This document shows positions 1-5,286 of a DNA stretch of 5,286 bases, piece after piece. Origin of the DNA: Pseudomonadota bacterium (lineage in GTDB: Bacteria; Pseudomonadota; Alphaproteobacteria; Rhizobiales; Xanthobacteraceae). Both the position numbers and the translations under genes were made by a program. Where the stretch lies: assembly GCA_021779635.1 (NCBI GenBank), contig JAJYAH010000548.1, forward strand, positions 1 to 5,286, written 5' to 3'. The notes under the pieces were generated by a model. It saw only the letters and a list, made by a program, of their open reading frames with translations, was not told the origin of the DNA and did no database searches. Within the stretch, counting starts at the first letter, position 1. Each line of letters opens with the position of its first letter.

Positions 1-978
1 ATCTCCGGCCTGATGATGACCGCGGCGCTGAACGAGGTGTACGGATTTGATGGCGTGCGCTTCTGGACCAACCGCGCGTTGCGGCTGCTGCCGCCGTATT
101 ATTTCGTCTGCGCCTTGACGCTGCTCGCGATCGTGGTCGCCCCGGAGCAGGCCGCCAACTATCTGAAATTCTGGCGCAGCGTGCCCGGCGCGCGCGATCT
201 TCTGATCAATCTCACGGTGCTGCCGTTGCAACTTCCCTATGGCTCGTTCCGCTTCATTCCGCCGTTCTGGTCGGTCGCGATCGAGATCGACATGTATCTG
301 TTGCTGTTCCTGATCGTATCGCGGCGGATGAACTGGGCGTTGATCGCGCTGGCGGCAGGGCTGTCGTATCAACTGACCTGCCTCTACGACGCTATGGACT
401 GGGCTATCGAGTATTTTACGGCGCCGGCCGCGGTTCTTCCCTTCGCCGTCGGCGCGGTATTGTATTTTCTTCGGCGACGCGGTGGCTGGATCGCCTCACC
501 GCGCGCTTGCGGCTGCGCCTTTGCGGCATGGATCGTCAACATGGTCGCGGGTGGCGCGGTGTTGCCCGCCTCGCACATTTTCGGAGTTGGCTATCTCATC
601 GATACGGCCTGCTTCGCGGTGGTCGTCTCCGGCCTGTCGGGACTTTCGGCCGCCCAATTTGGTCCGCTCGCGGAGTGCGTTGACCGAACGCTCGGCGAAT
701 GGTCCTATTTCGCGTTCCTGGGGCATTGGCTTGCCGGCTTTTTGATAGCGGGCATCTTTTTCAACGGCGATTGGCGGGGCTGGACGCTGCTCGCCGTGGT
801 CACGCCGGTAGTACTGGTGGCAAGCGCCGCCCTTGCATGGCTGAATCGAAAATTCGTGGAACCGCTTCGCAACCGGGTGCGCAGTCTTTATGGGCCATAC
901 AGGCCGGTCGCGTCTGCCGCTGCGCCGAGCGAAACCTTGCCAAGCCTCGGCGCCGCCGCCGAGACCAGCGCCAACTGA
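1..978 (+). CDS. Acyltransferase 3 family membrane protein, 5' end cut off by the window
   Basis: The reading frame is open from base 1 and ends at TGA 976-978, leaving 325 residues; the true start lies to the left. The first residues (ISGLMM) followed by an RALRLLPPYY segment match the pattern around the second membrane helix of acyltransferase 3 (OatA/ExoZ/NodX-like) proteins. Other family-like parts are FWSVAIEIDMYLLLFL (about residues 88-103), a hydrophobic PFAVGAVLYFLRRR, a late SYFAFLGHWLAGFLIAG helix, and the closing AWLNRKFVEPLRNRVR, typical of the last helix and its cytosolic end. I count roughly eight hydrophobic segments. Such proteins move acetyl or other acyl groups onto sugars of exopolysaccharide, O-antigen or similar glycans at the inner membrane. 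The N-terminal helix that usually carries the catalytic histidine is outside the window, so activity cannot be judged. The acceptor is unknown. The tail after the last helix (about 35 residues, Ala/Pro-rich) looks unstructured. Confidence 0.88.
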   Translation: MSGLMMTAALNEVYGFDGVRFWTNRALRLLPPYYFVCALTLLAIVVAPEQAANYLKFWRSVPGARDLLINLTVLPLQLPYGSFRFIPPFWSVAIEIDMYLLLFLIVSRRMNWALIALAAGLSYQLTCLYDAMDWAIEYFTAPAAVLPFAVGAVLYFLRRRGGWIASPRACGCAFAAWIVNMVAGGAVLPASHIFGVGYLIDTACFAVVVSGLSGLSAAQFGPLAECVDRTLGEWSYFAFLGHWLAGFLIAGIFFNGDWRGWTLLAVVTPVVLVASAALAWLNRKFVEPLRNRVRSLYGPYRPVASAAAPSETLPSLGAAAETSAN

Positions 979-1156
979 GTTTTCGAACGAACTGCCCGGG
1001 GCGCGAGGGTGTCACATGGCAACCACCAGGTGCTGCGATGTCGAGGCGCGCTCCCGGAAAGCCGCACATCGTGGAGACAATAAAGTCTCGAAGGGCGCGA
1101 CCGGTTCAATCGACAATGCGGAGAGGCCATTTCCGGTTCAGGGTCCCTGAGCGACA

Positions 1157-1168
1157 GGCTGATCAGCC
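1157..1168. repeat. 12-bp perfect palindrome at the 3' end of the small secreted gene
   Basis: GGCTGATCAGCC reads the same on both strands and contains the stop codon of the minus-strand gene. It has no loop and no T-run, so it is not a convincing terminator. The rest of the 184-bp gap between the two convergent genes holds only a weak hairpin (GAGAC 1074-1078 with GTCTC 1085-1089) and an 8-bp direct repeat CCGGTTCA (1101-1108 and 1133-1140). I see no clear terminator for either gene. Confidence 0.35.
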
Positions 1169-1522
1169 GCAATTCCAGACCGGCCCGATCGGTGTCTGCG
1201 TCCAGCACGGCCCAAAGCTGCCGCCATTGTAGTGGCCGCGATAAAAGCCAGGCTGGCCGAAATAGTACCAGTTGCCATCATACCCGTAATAACGGGGAAC
1301 CGGATCAATATACCAGGGGCGCCTTTCGCGGTTCGCCAGACGCCGCATCGCATCTTTCTGGGCGAAAAGCGGCTGACTGTTGCTTAGCGGCTGTTCGTAT
1401 CCCGGCAGGAAGCCGTAGCCGTGCCAGCGCGACGCCGGCCGCTTGTGAATCGGCTCAGCCGTCGCGACGACCGACAGCAGCGACAGAACGGCAGCAATTG
1501 ATAGACACACGAGGCGCGACAT
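1163..1522 (-). CDS. Small secreted protein rich in Tyr, Trp and Gly, function unknown
   Basis: The frame encodes about 119 residues from ATG 1520-1522 to TGA 1163-1165. A GTG two codons upstream (1526-1528) is an alternative start; neither has a clear Shine-Dalgarno sequence. The N-terminus MSRLVCLSIAAVLSLLSVVATA is a good Sec signal peptide with a likely signal peptidase I cut after A-T-A, before EPIHKR. The mature part is about 97 residues, basic and aromatic, with a Tyr/Trp/Gly stretch (RYYGYDGNWYYFGQ) and a closing segment with two cysteines 11 residues apart (GPCWTQTPIGPVWNCG), which could form a disulfide in the periplasm. From memory, short exported proteins with this type of ending occur in Bradyrhizobium, but I cannot name a function. 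It converges with the acyltransferase gene and is not in an operon within this window. Confidence 0.72.
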   Translation of the reverse strand: MSRLVCLSIAAVLSLLSVVATAEPIHKRPASRWHGYGFLPGYEQPLSNSQPLFAQKDAMRRLANRERRPWYIDPVPRYYGYDGNWYYFGQPGFYRGHYNGGSFGPCWTQTPIGPVWNCG

Positions 1523-1530
1523 AGACACAC
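1501..1530. repeat. Pair of 10-bp direct repeats over the start of the small secreted gene
   Basis: ATAGACACAC occurs at 1501-1510 and again at 1521-1530, exactly 20 bp apart. A partial third unit (ATAGACA) follows at 1532-1538. The pair spans the start codons and the first codons of the minus-strand gene and touches its candidate -10 element. Two identical half-sites on the same face of the helix could be an operator; that is inference. Confidence 0.45.
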
Positions 1531-1557
1531 CATAGACATTCGGCTGCGGGAATTCAA
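1529..1557 (-). promoter_or_regulatory. Candidate sigma-70-like promoter of the small secreted gene
   Basis: On the minus strand, TTGAAT (1552-1557) and TATGGT (1529-1534) are separated by 17 bp, and each matches four of six consensus bases. Transcription would then begin near 1522, at the ATG itself, implying a leaderless or nearly leaderless mRNA. This fits the lack of a Shine-Dalgarno sequence, but matches of this quality are common by chance. Confidence 0.25.
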
Positions 1558-1654
1558 ATCCGAGTGCATGGCTCTTCGCAGCCTAATGCAGACCTGGCAG
1601 TCGAGGGTCATGTCCGCTGCGCGGTCATAAGTAGCAATTTTAGCATGTCCAGTC

Positions 1655-1666
1655 AGGAGGTGATCC
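1655..1666 (+). promoter_or_regulatory. Extended Shine-Dalgarno-like 12-mer in the intergenic region
   Basis: AGGAGGTGATCC is the exact complement of the conserved 16S rRNA 3' end (GGATCACCTCCT). ATG 1672-1674 lies 11 nt after AGGAGG, slightly far for an optimal start, and opens an 81-codon frame ending at 1917. The match stops at both edges, so this is not a fragment of a 16S gene. Whether it acts as a ribosome binding site is uncertain, because the frame behind it does not look like an obvious protein. Confidence 0.3.
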
Positions 1667-1702
1667 CGGAAATGCCTGTCCGGTTTTGCCGGTTGAAGGC
1701 AT

Positions 1703-1733
1703 CGGTTTGGACGTCGTTCAAATGCCCAAACCG
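1703..1733. repeat. Inverted repeat, 8-bp stem with 15-nt loop
   Basis: CGGTTTGG (1703-1710) pairs with CCAAACCG (1726-1733). Smaller hairpins flank it: CCGG/CCGG (1680-1692), CCGCG/CGCGG (1746-1764, 9-nt loop) and GCCTT/AAGGC (1813-1828, 6-nt loop). No T-run follows any of them. They could fold in a transcript, but none has a known name. Confidence 0.35.
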
Positions 1734-1875
1734 GGGCCTCGGATCCCGCGATATGAACTCGCGGACAAGTCGCGTGGCCGAGTTGTCGACCGACGCGTCC
1801 CCTAAATGCTCTGCCTTGGGGAAAAGGCTCCAGGCTGTGAACCCAAAACGTCCGTTGCGTCAGGAAACCGACTCA

Positions 1876-1889
1876 TTGATCGATATCAA
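1876..1889. promoter_or_regulatory. FNR/FixK-type binding box, perfect TTGAT-N4-ATCAA
   Basis: TTGATCGATATCAA matches the consensus for FNR and FixK-family regulators without a mismatch, and the dyad extends one more base pair on each side (ATTGAT/ATCAAT). In Bradyrhizobium and Rhodopseudomonas, FixK2 uses such boxes to turn on microaerobic and anaerobic genes. The usual activator position, centred 41.5 bp before the transcript start, would put that start near 1924, about 46 bp before ATG 1970 of the receiver-domain gene on the plus strand. No strong -10 element is evident. Binding and direction are inferred. Confidence 0.6.
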
Positions 1890-1969
1890 TAAGTGGGAAC
1901 CCCATAGCTGCAATTGAGAGGCGCAGGTGCACGAAGATTGCAGCAGGCATCGTAACCGTGGGGTTTTGG

Positions 1970-2266
1970 ATGTTGCCCAATTCGACCGACGCCGAGACAT
2001 TCAAGGTGGCCGCAACAGTACCGCAACCCTTGATCATGGTCGTCGAGAACGATCTACCGACCCGCACCAATTTGCGATTGGCACTTAAAACCCAGGGTTA
2101 TGGAGTCCTCGAAGCCTCCAGTGCCGAGGTCGCGCTTGCACTCCTGTCCGAAAACCCAAGGTTCATTATTGTCGACCTCGACCTACCGGATATCCAAGGC
2201 GACGATTTGCTGCGTATGCTTCGCGGACACAATGACTTCATACCAAGCTCGCAGCCAACTATCTGA
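1970..2266 (+). CDS. Response regulator receiver domain, truncated
   Basis: From ATG 1970 to TGA 2264-2266 the frame encodes 98 residues. GTG 1958 and ATG 2036 are alternative starts; GGGG at 1960-1963 is a modest ribosome binding site for ATG 1970. Residues 21-90 follow the first part of a receiver fold, KdpE/OmpR-like in style: LIMVVEND (first strand and acidic pocket), RTNLRLALKTQGYGVLEA, and FIIVDLDLPDIQG with the phosphoacceptor aspartate at about residue 69. The second pocket acid is replaced by asparagine (E-N-D where E-D-D/E is usual), which should weaken magnesium binding. After LRGHNDFIP the sequence departs from the family, and the frame stops where the fourth strand with its conserved Ser/Thr should be. 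The fifth strand with its lysine, and any output domain, are absent from this frame. I read it as a decayed receiver gene, although a short expressed protein under the upstream FixK-type box cannot be excluded. Confidence 0.6.
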   Translation: MLPNSTDAETFKVAATVPQPLIMVVENDLPTRTNLRLALKTQGYGVLEASSAEVALALLSENPRFIIVDLDLPDIQGDDLLRMLRGHNDFIPSSQPTI

Positions 2267-2330
2267 CGTAGTCAAACCCGCATCAATCCGATTTTGGCTG
2301 CGTGCTATTCAGTCCACGGCCCAAGCCTTC
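2241..2330 (+). pseudogene. Out-of-frame remnant of the receiver domain's C-terminal end
   Basis: Just past the point where the receiver frame loses similarity, the other plus frames read like the end of a receiver. One frame gives LAANYLT (2248-2268), resembling the usual GA-x-DYLTKP stretch. Another gives DVVKPASIRFWLRAIQ (2265-2312), with the Lys-Pro pair followed by a helix. Restoring the domain needs a frameshift near 2268 and a missing segment covering the fourth strand. The match is by eye and short; chance similarity is possible. Confidence 0.35.
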
Positions 2331-2387
2331 AGGATGCGTTTTGAGGAAGAATTCTCTCGTGGGATCAGCGTGATTTGGGTCGTCCAC

Positions 2388-2575
2388 TCCTGCTTGCGAC
2401 CGTGGTGACTAACGCGCGTGCTTACTACCACTACACGCGCGGCTGCGGGTGCGACGGGCACCCGGCATTCCCCACGCCCTTTTGTCGGGCGGAAGATAAA
2501 TGCAAAACTCGGGCGCGTCGCGCCGCGGGAACGCGGAGACATGTTCTTTTTGGTCGTCGCAATGACGATGGAGGC
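2388..2575. repeat. Dispersed Bradyrhizobium-type intergenic repeat, hairpin-rich
   Basis: Read on the minus strand, this block runs from a CGTCATTGCGA motif through an A-rich stretch and ATGTCTCCGCGTTCCCGC to GTCACCACGGTCGCAAGC. From memory this is a repeat found many times in Bradyrhizobium genomes and often mispredicted as small proteins reading MSPRSRGATRPSF. Consecutive inverted repeats are visible: CGCGCGTG/CACGCGCG (2413-2441, 13-nt loop), GGGTGC/GCACCC (2447-2463, 5-nt loop), CGCCC/GGGCG (2475-2491, 7-nt loop) and CCGCG/CGCGG closed by GGAA (2523-2536). It sits directly after tyrC on that gene's strand, so the hairpins could end or stabilise the operon transcript; that role is inferred. 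The boundaries are approximate. Confidence 0.6.
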
Positions 2576-2592
2576 AGTAGCCTGCGGGGCAC

Positions 2593-3534
2593 CTATTCCG
2601 GCGTCTTGCCCAATTGCGCGTGCGGCCGGCCGAAATCGGGCACGGCGGAATCCTGGCCGATCTCGACGATGCCGCGGCGGATCGCGCGGGTGCGCGTGAA
2701 ATGCTCGAACAGCGCCTCGCCGTCGCCGCGGCGGATGGCCCGGGTGAGCTTGGAAAGGTCCTCGTTGAAGGTGCCGAGCATTTCCAGCACCGCGTCCTTG
2801 TTGGTGAGGAACACGTCGCGCCACATGATCGGATCGGAGGCCGCGATGCGGGTGAAGTCGCGAAAGCCACCGGCGGAGAACTTCAGCACCTCGGATTGCG
2901 TGACACCTTCAAGCTCATCCGCTGTGCCTACGATTGTATAGGCGATCAGATGCGGCAAATGGCTGGTGATCGCGAGCACCAAATCGTGATGGTCGGGTGT
3001 CATGATCTCGACCCTCGCGCCCAGCGCGGTCCAGAACGCGCGCAGCCGCTCGACCGCTTTCGGATCGGTGCGTTCCGGTGGCGTGAGAATGCACCAGCGG
3101 TTGATGAACAGTTCGGCGAACCCGGAGTCGGGACCGGAATGCTCGGTGCCGGCGACCGGATGCGCCGGTACGAAATGCACGCCTCCGGGCAAATGCGGCG
3201 CCATCTCGCGCACCACGGCGCCCTTGACCGAGCCGACGTCGGACACGATCGCGCCCGGCTTGAGACGATCCGCGATTTCCTGCGCGACCGGGCCGCAGGC
3301 GCCGACCGGGATGCACAGGATGACCAGATCGGCATCTCTTGCCGCCTCCGCATTGGTCTCCACGACGCGATCGACAATGCCGAGTTCAGCGACCCGCGCG
3401 CGGGTCCCGGCCGAACGCGCAGTAGCGACGATTTCTCCGGCGAGCCCCTGCGCCCGCGCGGCGCGCGCGATCGAGCCGCCGATCAGCCCGAAGCCGATCA
3501 GCGCAATCTTGCTGAAGAGCGGCGCGGCGTTCAC
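2593..3534 (-). CDS. tyrC: Prephenate/cyclohexadienyl dehydrogenase (TyrA family)
   Basis: This 313-residue enzyme of tyrosine synthesis oxidatively decarboxylates prephenate (to 4-hydroxyphenylpyruvate) and in many relatives also arogenate (to tyrosine), using NAD(P)+. The N-terminal Rossmann motif GFGLIGGS is at residues 14-21. Further TyrA signatures are SDVGSVK (98-104), [12 protein letters not shown] (124-135) with the conserved catalytic-type histidine 125, SHLPH (191-195), and [10 protein letters not shown] (222-231) with a likely substrate-binding arginine 225. MWRDVFLTN (237-245) lies in the helical dimerisation domain. Length is normal and no fused chorismate mutase or ACT domain is present. 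The start is GTG 3532-3534, whose GTGA overlaps the hisC stop. No Shine-Dalgarno sequence lies at a useful distance, so translational coupling to hisC is likely. Whether it prefers prephenate or arogenate, NAD+ or NADP+, cannot be read here; an alternative symbol is tyrA. Confidence 0.95.
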   Translation of the reverse strand: MNAAPLFSKIALIGFGLIGGSIARAARAQGLAGEIVATARSAGTRARVAELGIVDRVVETNAEAARDADLVILCIPVGACGPVAQEIADRLKPGAIVSDVGSVKGAVVREMAPHLPGGVHFVPAHPVAGTEHSGPDSGFAELFINRWCILTPPERTDPKAVERLRAFWTALGARVEIMTPDHHDLVLAITSHLPHLIAYTIVGTADELEGVTQSEVLKFSAGGFRDFTRIAASDPIMWRDVFLTNKDAVLEMLGTFNEDLSKLTRAIRRGDGEALFEHFTRTRAIRRGIVEIGQDSAVPDFGRPHAQLGKTPE

Positions 3535-4628
3535 GGCTGCGCCATGAAGTCGCGCAAGCCCTCGACCACCAGGCGATTGGCCTCCTCGGTGCCGATGGTC
3601 ATGCGCAAGGCGTGCGGCAGGCCGTAATTGTTCAGCGCGCGCAGCACCAGGCCGCGTTTGGTCAGGAAGACGTCGGCCTCAGTCGAGGTCTTGCCCTTCT
3701 GCAGCGGGAAATGGATCAGGATGAAGTTCGCCACGCTCGGCGTCACCTTGAGGCCCAGCTTGCCGACTTCCCCGGTCAGCCAGTTGCGCCATTTCTCGGT
3801 GTGCGCCTTTGACATCTCTTGATGCGCGGTGTCCTCGATCGCGGCGACCGCCGCCAGCATCGCCGGCGTCGAAACGTTGAAAGGTCCGCGAATCCGGTTC
3901 ACCGCATCGACGATATCGGCCGGGCCGAACATCCAGCCGATCCGCAGCGCGGCAAGCCCGTGGATCTTCGAAAATGTGTGCGTCATCACGGTATTGTCCG
4001 TTGTCGCCACCAGTTCGATGCCGATCTCGTAATCGTTGCGCGACACATAATCGGAATAGGCGGCATCGAGCACCAGCAGCACATGCGGCGGCAATCCGGC
4101 GCGCAGCCGCTTGACCTCGTCGAACGGCAGATAGGTCCCGGTCGGGTTGTTCGGGTTGGCGAGCCAGACCAGTTTGGTGCGCGGCGAGACCAGCTTGAGG
4201 ATCGCATCGACGTCGGCGGTGAAGTTGGTCTCGGGTGCGACGACATTGATGGCGCCGTTGGCCTTGGTCGCGATCGGATACACCAGAAAGCCGTGGGCGG
4301 TGCTGATGGCCTCGTCGCCGCGGCTGAGATAGGTGTGCGCGAGCAGGTTGAGAATCTCGTCGGAGCCGGCGCCGCAGATGATGCGGTTGGGGTCAAGCCC
4401 GAAGGCGCGGCCGATCGCCTCGCGCAGCACGCGCGACGTGCCTTCCGGATAGTCTTCCAGATGGGCCGCGGCGTTCTTGTAGGCCTCCATCGCCTTCGGC
4501 GACGGCCCGAACGGCGTCTCGTTGGCCGACAGCTTGAACACCTTGCGGCCCGGCTCAGCCACCGGGCTCTTGCCCGGTGTGTAGGGCGCAATATCGAGAA
4601 TGCCGGGATTCGGCATGGGGCGGGACAT
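3531..4628 (-). CDS. hisC: Histidinol-phosphate / aromatic aminotransferase (HisC family)
   Basis: A complete 365-residue PLP enzyme of fold type I, aminotransferase class I/II. It interconverts imidazole-acetol phosphate and histidinol phosphate using glutamate. Between chorismate mutase and tyrC it probably also aminates phenylpyruvate, hydroxyphenylpyruvate or prephenate, as reported for broad-specificity HisC proteins linked to tyrC in Zymomonas. Visible landmarks are [11 protein letters not shown] (34-44), EDYPEG (58-63), GAGSDE (86-91, cofactor phosphate side), NPNNPTG (158-164), LDAAY (187-191) with the aspartate that contacts the pyridine nitrogen, [13 protein letters not shown] with Schiff-base lysine 221 and arginine 229, and LRMTIGT with the carboxylate-binding arginine 342. 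ATG 4626-4628 follows a GGAG at good spacing, 13 bp after the upstream stop. Nothing is missing. The genome may hold a second hisC, so the assignment to histidine rather than aromatic synthesis is open. Confidence 0.95.
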   Translation of the reverse strand: MSRPMPNPGILDIAPYTPGKSPVAEPGRKVFKLSANETPFGPSPKAMEAYKNAAAHLEDYPEGTSRVLREAIGRAFGLDPNRIICGAGSDEILNLLAHTYLSRGDEAISTAHGFLVYPIATKANGAINVVAPETNFTADVDAILKLVSPRTKLVWLANPNNPTGTYLPFDEVKRLRAGLPPHVLLVLDAAYSDYVSRNDYEIGIELVATTDNTVMTHTFSKIHGLAALRIGWMFGPADIVDAVNRIRGPFNVSTPAMLAAVAAIEDTAHQEMSKAHTEKWRNWLTGEVGKLGLKVTPSVANFILIHFPLQKGKTSTEADVFLTKRGLVLRALNNYGLPHALRMTIGTEEANRLVVEGLRDFMAQP

Positions 4629-4634
4629 CGTCGG

Positions 4635-4638
4635 CTCC
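4635..4638 (-). promoter_or_regulatory. Ribosome binding site of hisC
   Basis: GGAG on the minus strand lies 6 nt before ATG 4628, inside the 13-bp gap after the upstream stop codon (4642-4644). It fixes the hisC start and shows that hisC is translated from its own site although it is co-transcribed. Confidence 0.65.
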
Positions 4639-4641
4639 GGA

Positions 4642-5286
4642 TTATCGAGGCGGCTTATCGGATTTGGCTGCCCCGTTCGGGGGCACCGTATAGCGCGTTG
4701 CGTGGCTGCCGACGAGAGCCGATGAACGCACCGACGCGCCGGCCTCGATCAGCGCCGACCTGATCTTTTCAAGGCGGGCAGGGCCTGCCACTGACACCAG
4801 CAGGGCGGCGCCGTCGAAGGCGGTGTCCGGCACCGCGACGATTTCCGCCAGCGGCGACAAGGCGCGCGCGATCTCGGCGTTCCAGCCGGACACCCGAATG
4901 CTCCACATCTCGACTTCGGTCACCATGGCGCTGTCGGCAACGCGCGACACCACGAATACCGGCAGCGCCGCCGGATGGTCGGCGCGTTCGACGAACGGCA
5001 GCCGTGCAATGATCTTCGGCGCGCCATTGGCTTCGAGCGCGATCCACCACGGGGTGCGGCTGGAAGTGGCGGAGACCAGCGCCAGATCGCCTTTCGAGTT
5101 CGCGACCGCCTCGACCGCGGCCGTCGCGCTGAAATGCGAGACATAGGGAACGGTGAAACCGAAATGGAATCGCGCCGAATCCCGCATCGCGGATTCGCCG
5201 AGCGAGATGTCGGCATGCACCGAAAACGGCGCCTGCACGTAGGTGAAGGTCGAGATGATGACCCGCCAGATGCTCTCGACGGTGTC
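4642..5286 (-). CDS. Chorismate mutase-type protein with a degenerate dehydratase/ACT-like tail, N-terminus outside the window
   Basis: The frame is open to the right edge and ends at TAA 4642-4644, leaving 214 residues; the GTG at 5236-5238 is an internal valine, not the start. The first visible residues, [15 protein letters not shown], resemble the last helix of an AroQ chorismate mutase domain (compare LFREIMSACLALEQ in P-proteins). The rest follows the order of a P-protein: a stretch like the start of prephenate dehydratase (about 22-80, with FHFG and KGDLALV), then PVFVVSR (about 109-115), then an ACT-like part (about 123-199) ending LVGSHA. The dehydratase TRF motif is not present and its second lobe seems lost, so I expect chorismate mutase activity only (chorismate to prephenate), with a tail of unknown, possibly regulatory, role. 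As first visible gene of the operon it would feed prephenate to tyrC. The mutase active site lies mostly outside the window. Confidence 0.72.
   Translation of the reverse strand, partial: DTVESIWRVIISTFTYVQAPFSVHADISLGESAMRDSARFHFGFTVPYVSHFSATAAVEAVANSKGDLALVSATSSRTPWWIALEANGAPKIIARLPFVERADHPAALPVFVVSRVADSAMVTEVEMWSIRVSGWNAEIARALSPLAEIVAVPDTAFDGAALLVSVAGPARLEKIRSALIEAGASVRSSALVGSHATRYTVPPNGAAKSDKPPR

Larger units (their letters stand above)
1529..1969. other. Intergenic region of about 440 bp without a convincing gene
   Basis: This stretch lies between two divergently oriented genes and looks lower in GC than the flanking operon. It contains a 12-nt sequence complementary to the 16S rRNA 3' end (1655-1666), a chain of short inverted repeats from 1680 to 1828, a FixK/FNR-type box (1876-1889) and an 8-bp dyad GCTGCAAT/ATTGCAGC (1907-1914 and 1937-1944). 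An open frame of 81 codons runs from ATG 1672 to TGA 1917, but its product has no recognisable domain or signal. It may be spacer, a small RNA locus or decayed coding sequence. Confidence 0.6.

Noticed and set aside
1074..1089. Hairpin GAGAC/GTCTC as terminator of the acyltransferase gene
   Set aside because: The stem is only 5 bp, AT-poor downstream and without a T-run, about 95 bp after the stop codon.
699..1232. Plus-strand frame of 177 codons overlapping the end of the acyltransferase gene
   Set aside because: It overlaps a clear membrane protein gene out of frame, and its product is Arg/Pro-rich with no family resemblance.
1655..1666. Fragment of a 16S rRNA gene
   Set aside because: The match is limited to 12 bases; the flanks do not continue the rRNA 3' end sequence.
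1672..1917. 81-codon plus-strand frame behind the strong Shine-Dalgarno-like 12-mer
   Set aside because: Not listed as a gene: no domain, no signal peptide, irregular composition, start spacing of 11 nt, and it runs through the FixK-type box. Kept only as a finding.
2309..2824. Minus-strand open frame containing MSPRSRGATRPSF
   Set aside because: It overlaps the 3' end of tyrC in another frame and runs through the dispersed repeat; such frames are common false gene calls in Bradyrhizobium.
2614..3627. Long plus-strand open frame of 337 codons opposite tyrC
   Set aside because: It mirrors a clear TyrA-family gene in high-GC DNA, has low-complexity Arg/Asp/Gly-rich content and no recognisable domain.
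3819..4763. Plus-strand open frame of 314 codons opposite hisC and the end of the chorismate mutase gene
   Set aside because: It runs antisense through two well-supported genes, and its Arg/Gly/Asp-rich product looks like a GC-driven shadow frame.

Overview
The window reads as chromosomal DNA of a Bradyrhizobium/Rhodopseudomonas-type alphaproteobacterium (Nitrobacteraceae). Three things point there: a high-GC coding style, the gene order chorismate mutase - hisC - tyrC, and an intergenic block (about 2388-2575) that I recognise from memory as a dispersed repeat common in Bradyrhizobium genomes. No database search was possible, so the genus is an inference.

Layout. Positions 1-978 (+) hold the C-terminal part of a multi-pass membrane acyltransferase (acyltransferase 3 family), cut by the window's left edge. 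It converges on a small predicted secreted protein, 1163-1522 (-), rich in Tyr, Trp and Gly, with a near-perfect 10-bp direct-repeat pair over its start. Positions 1529-1969 lack a convincing gene and look lower in GC. They hold a 12-nt perfect match to the complement of the 16S rRNA 3' end, several short hairpins, and a perfect FNR/FixK-type box (TTGAT-N4-ATCAA, 1876-1889). The box lies just upstream of a truncated response-regulator receiver domain (1970-2266, +), whose C-terminal remnant appears to continue out of frame to about 2330. Next comes the dispersed, hairpin-rich repeat.

Positions 2593-5286 (-) form a compact aromatic amino acid operon, transcribed right to left. A chorismate mutase-type protein (N-terminus beyond the right edge) is followed after 13 bp by the aminotransferase hisC, which overlaps by 4 bp with tyrC (prephenate/cyclohexadienyl dehydrogenase). 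Together they could supply chorismate to prephenate, oxidative decarboxylation of prephenate, and transamination of aromatic keto acids or of imidazole-acetol phosphate (histidine pathway).

Most notable: the FixK-type box in front of a decayed receiver gene; the chorismate mutase whose tail looks like a shrunken prephenate dehydratase-ACT module; and the anti-16S 12-mer in the intergenic region. I see no CRISPR array, tRNA, rRNA, transposase or defence system.
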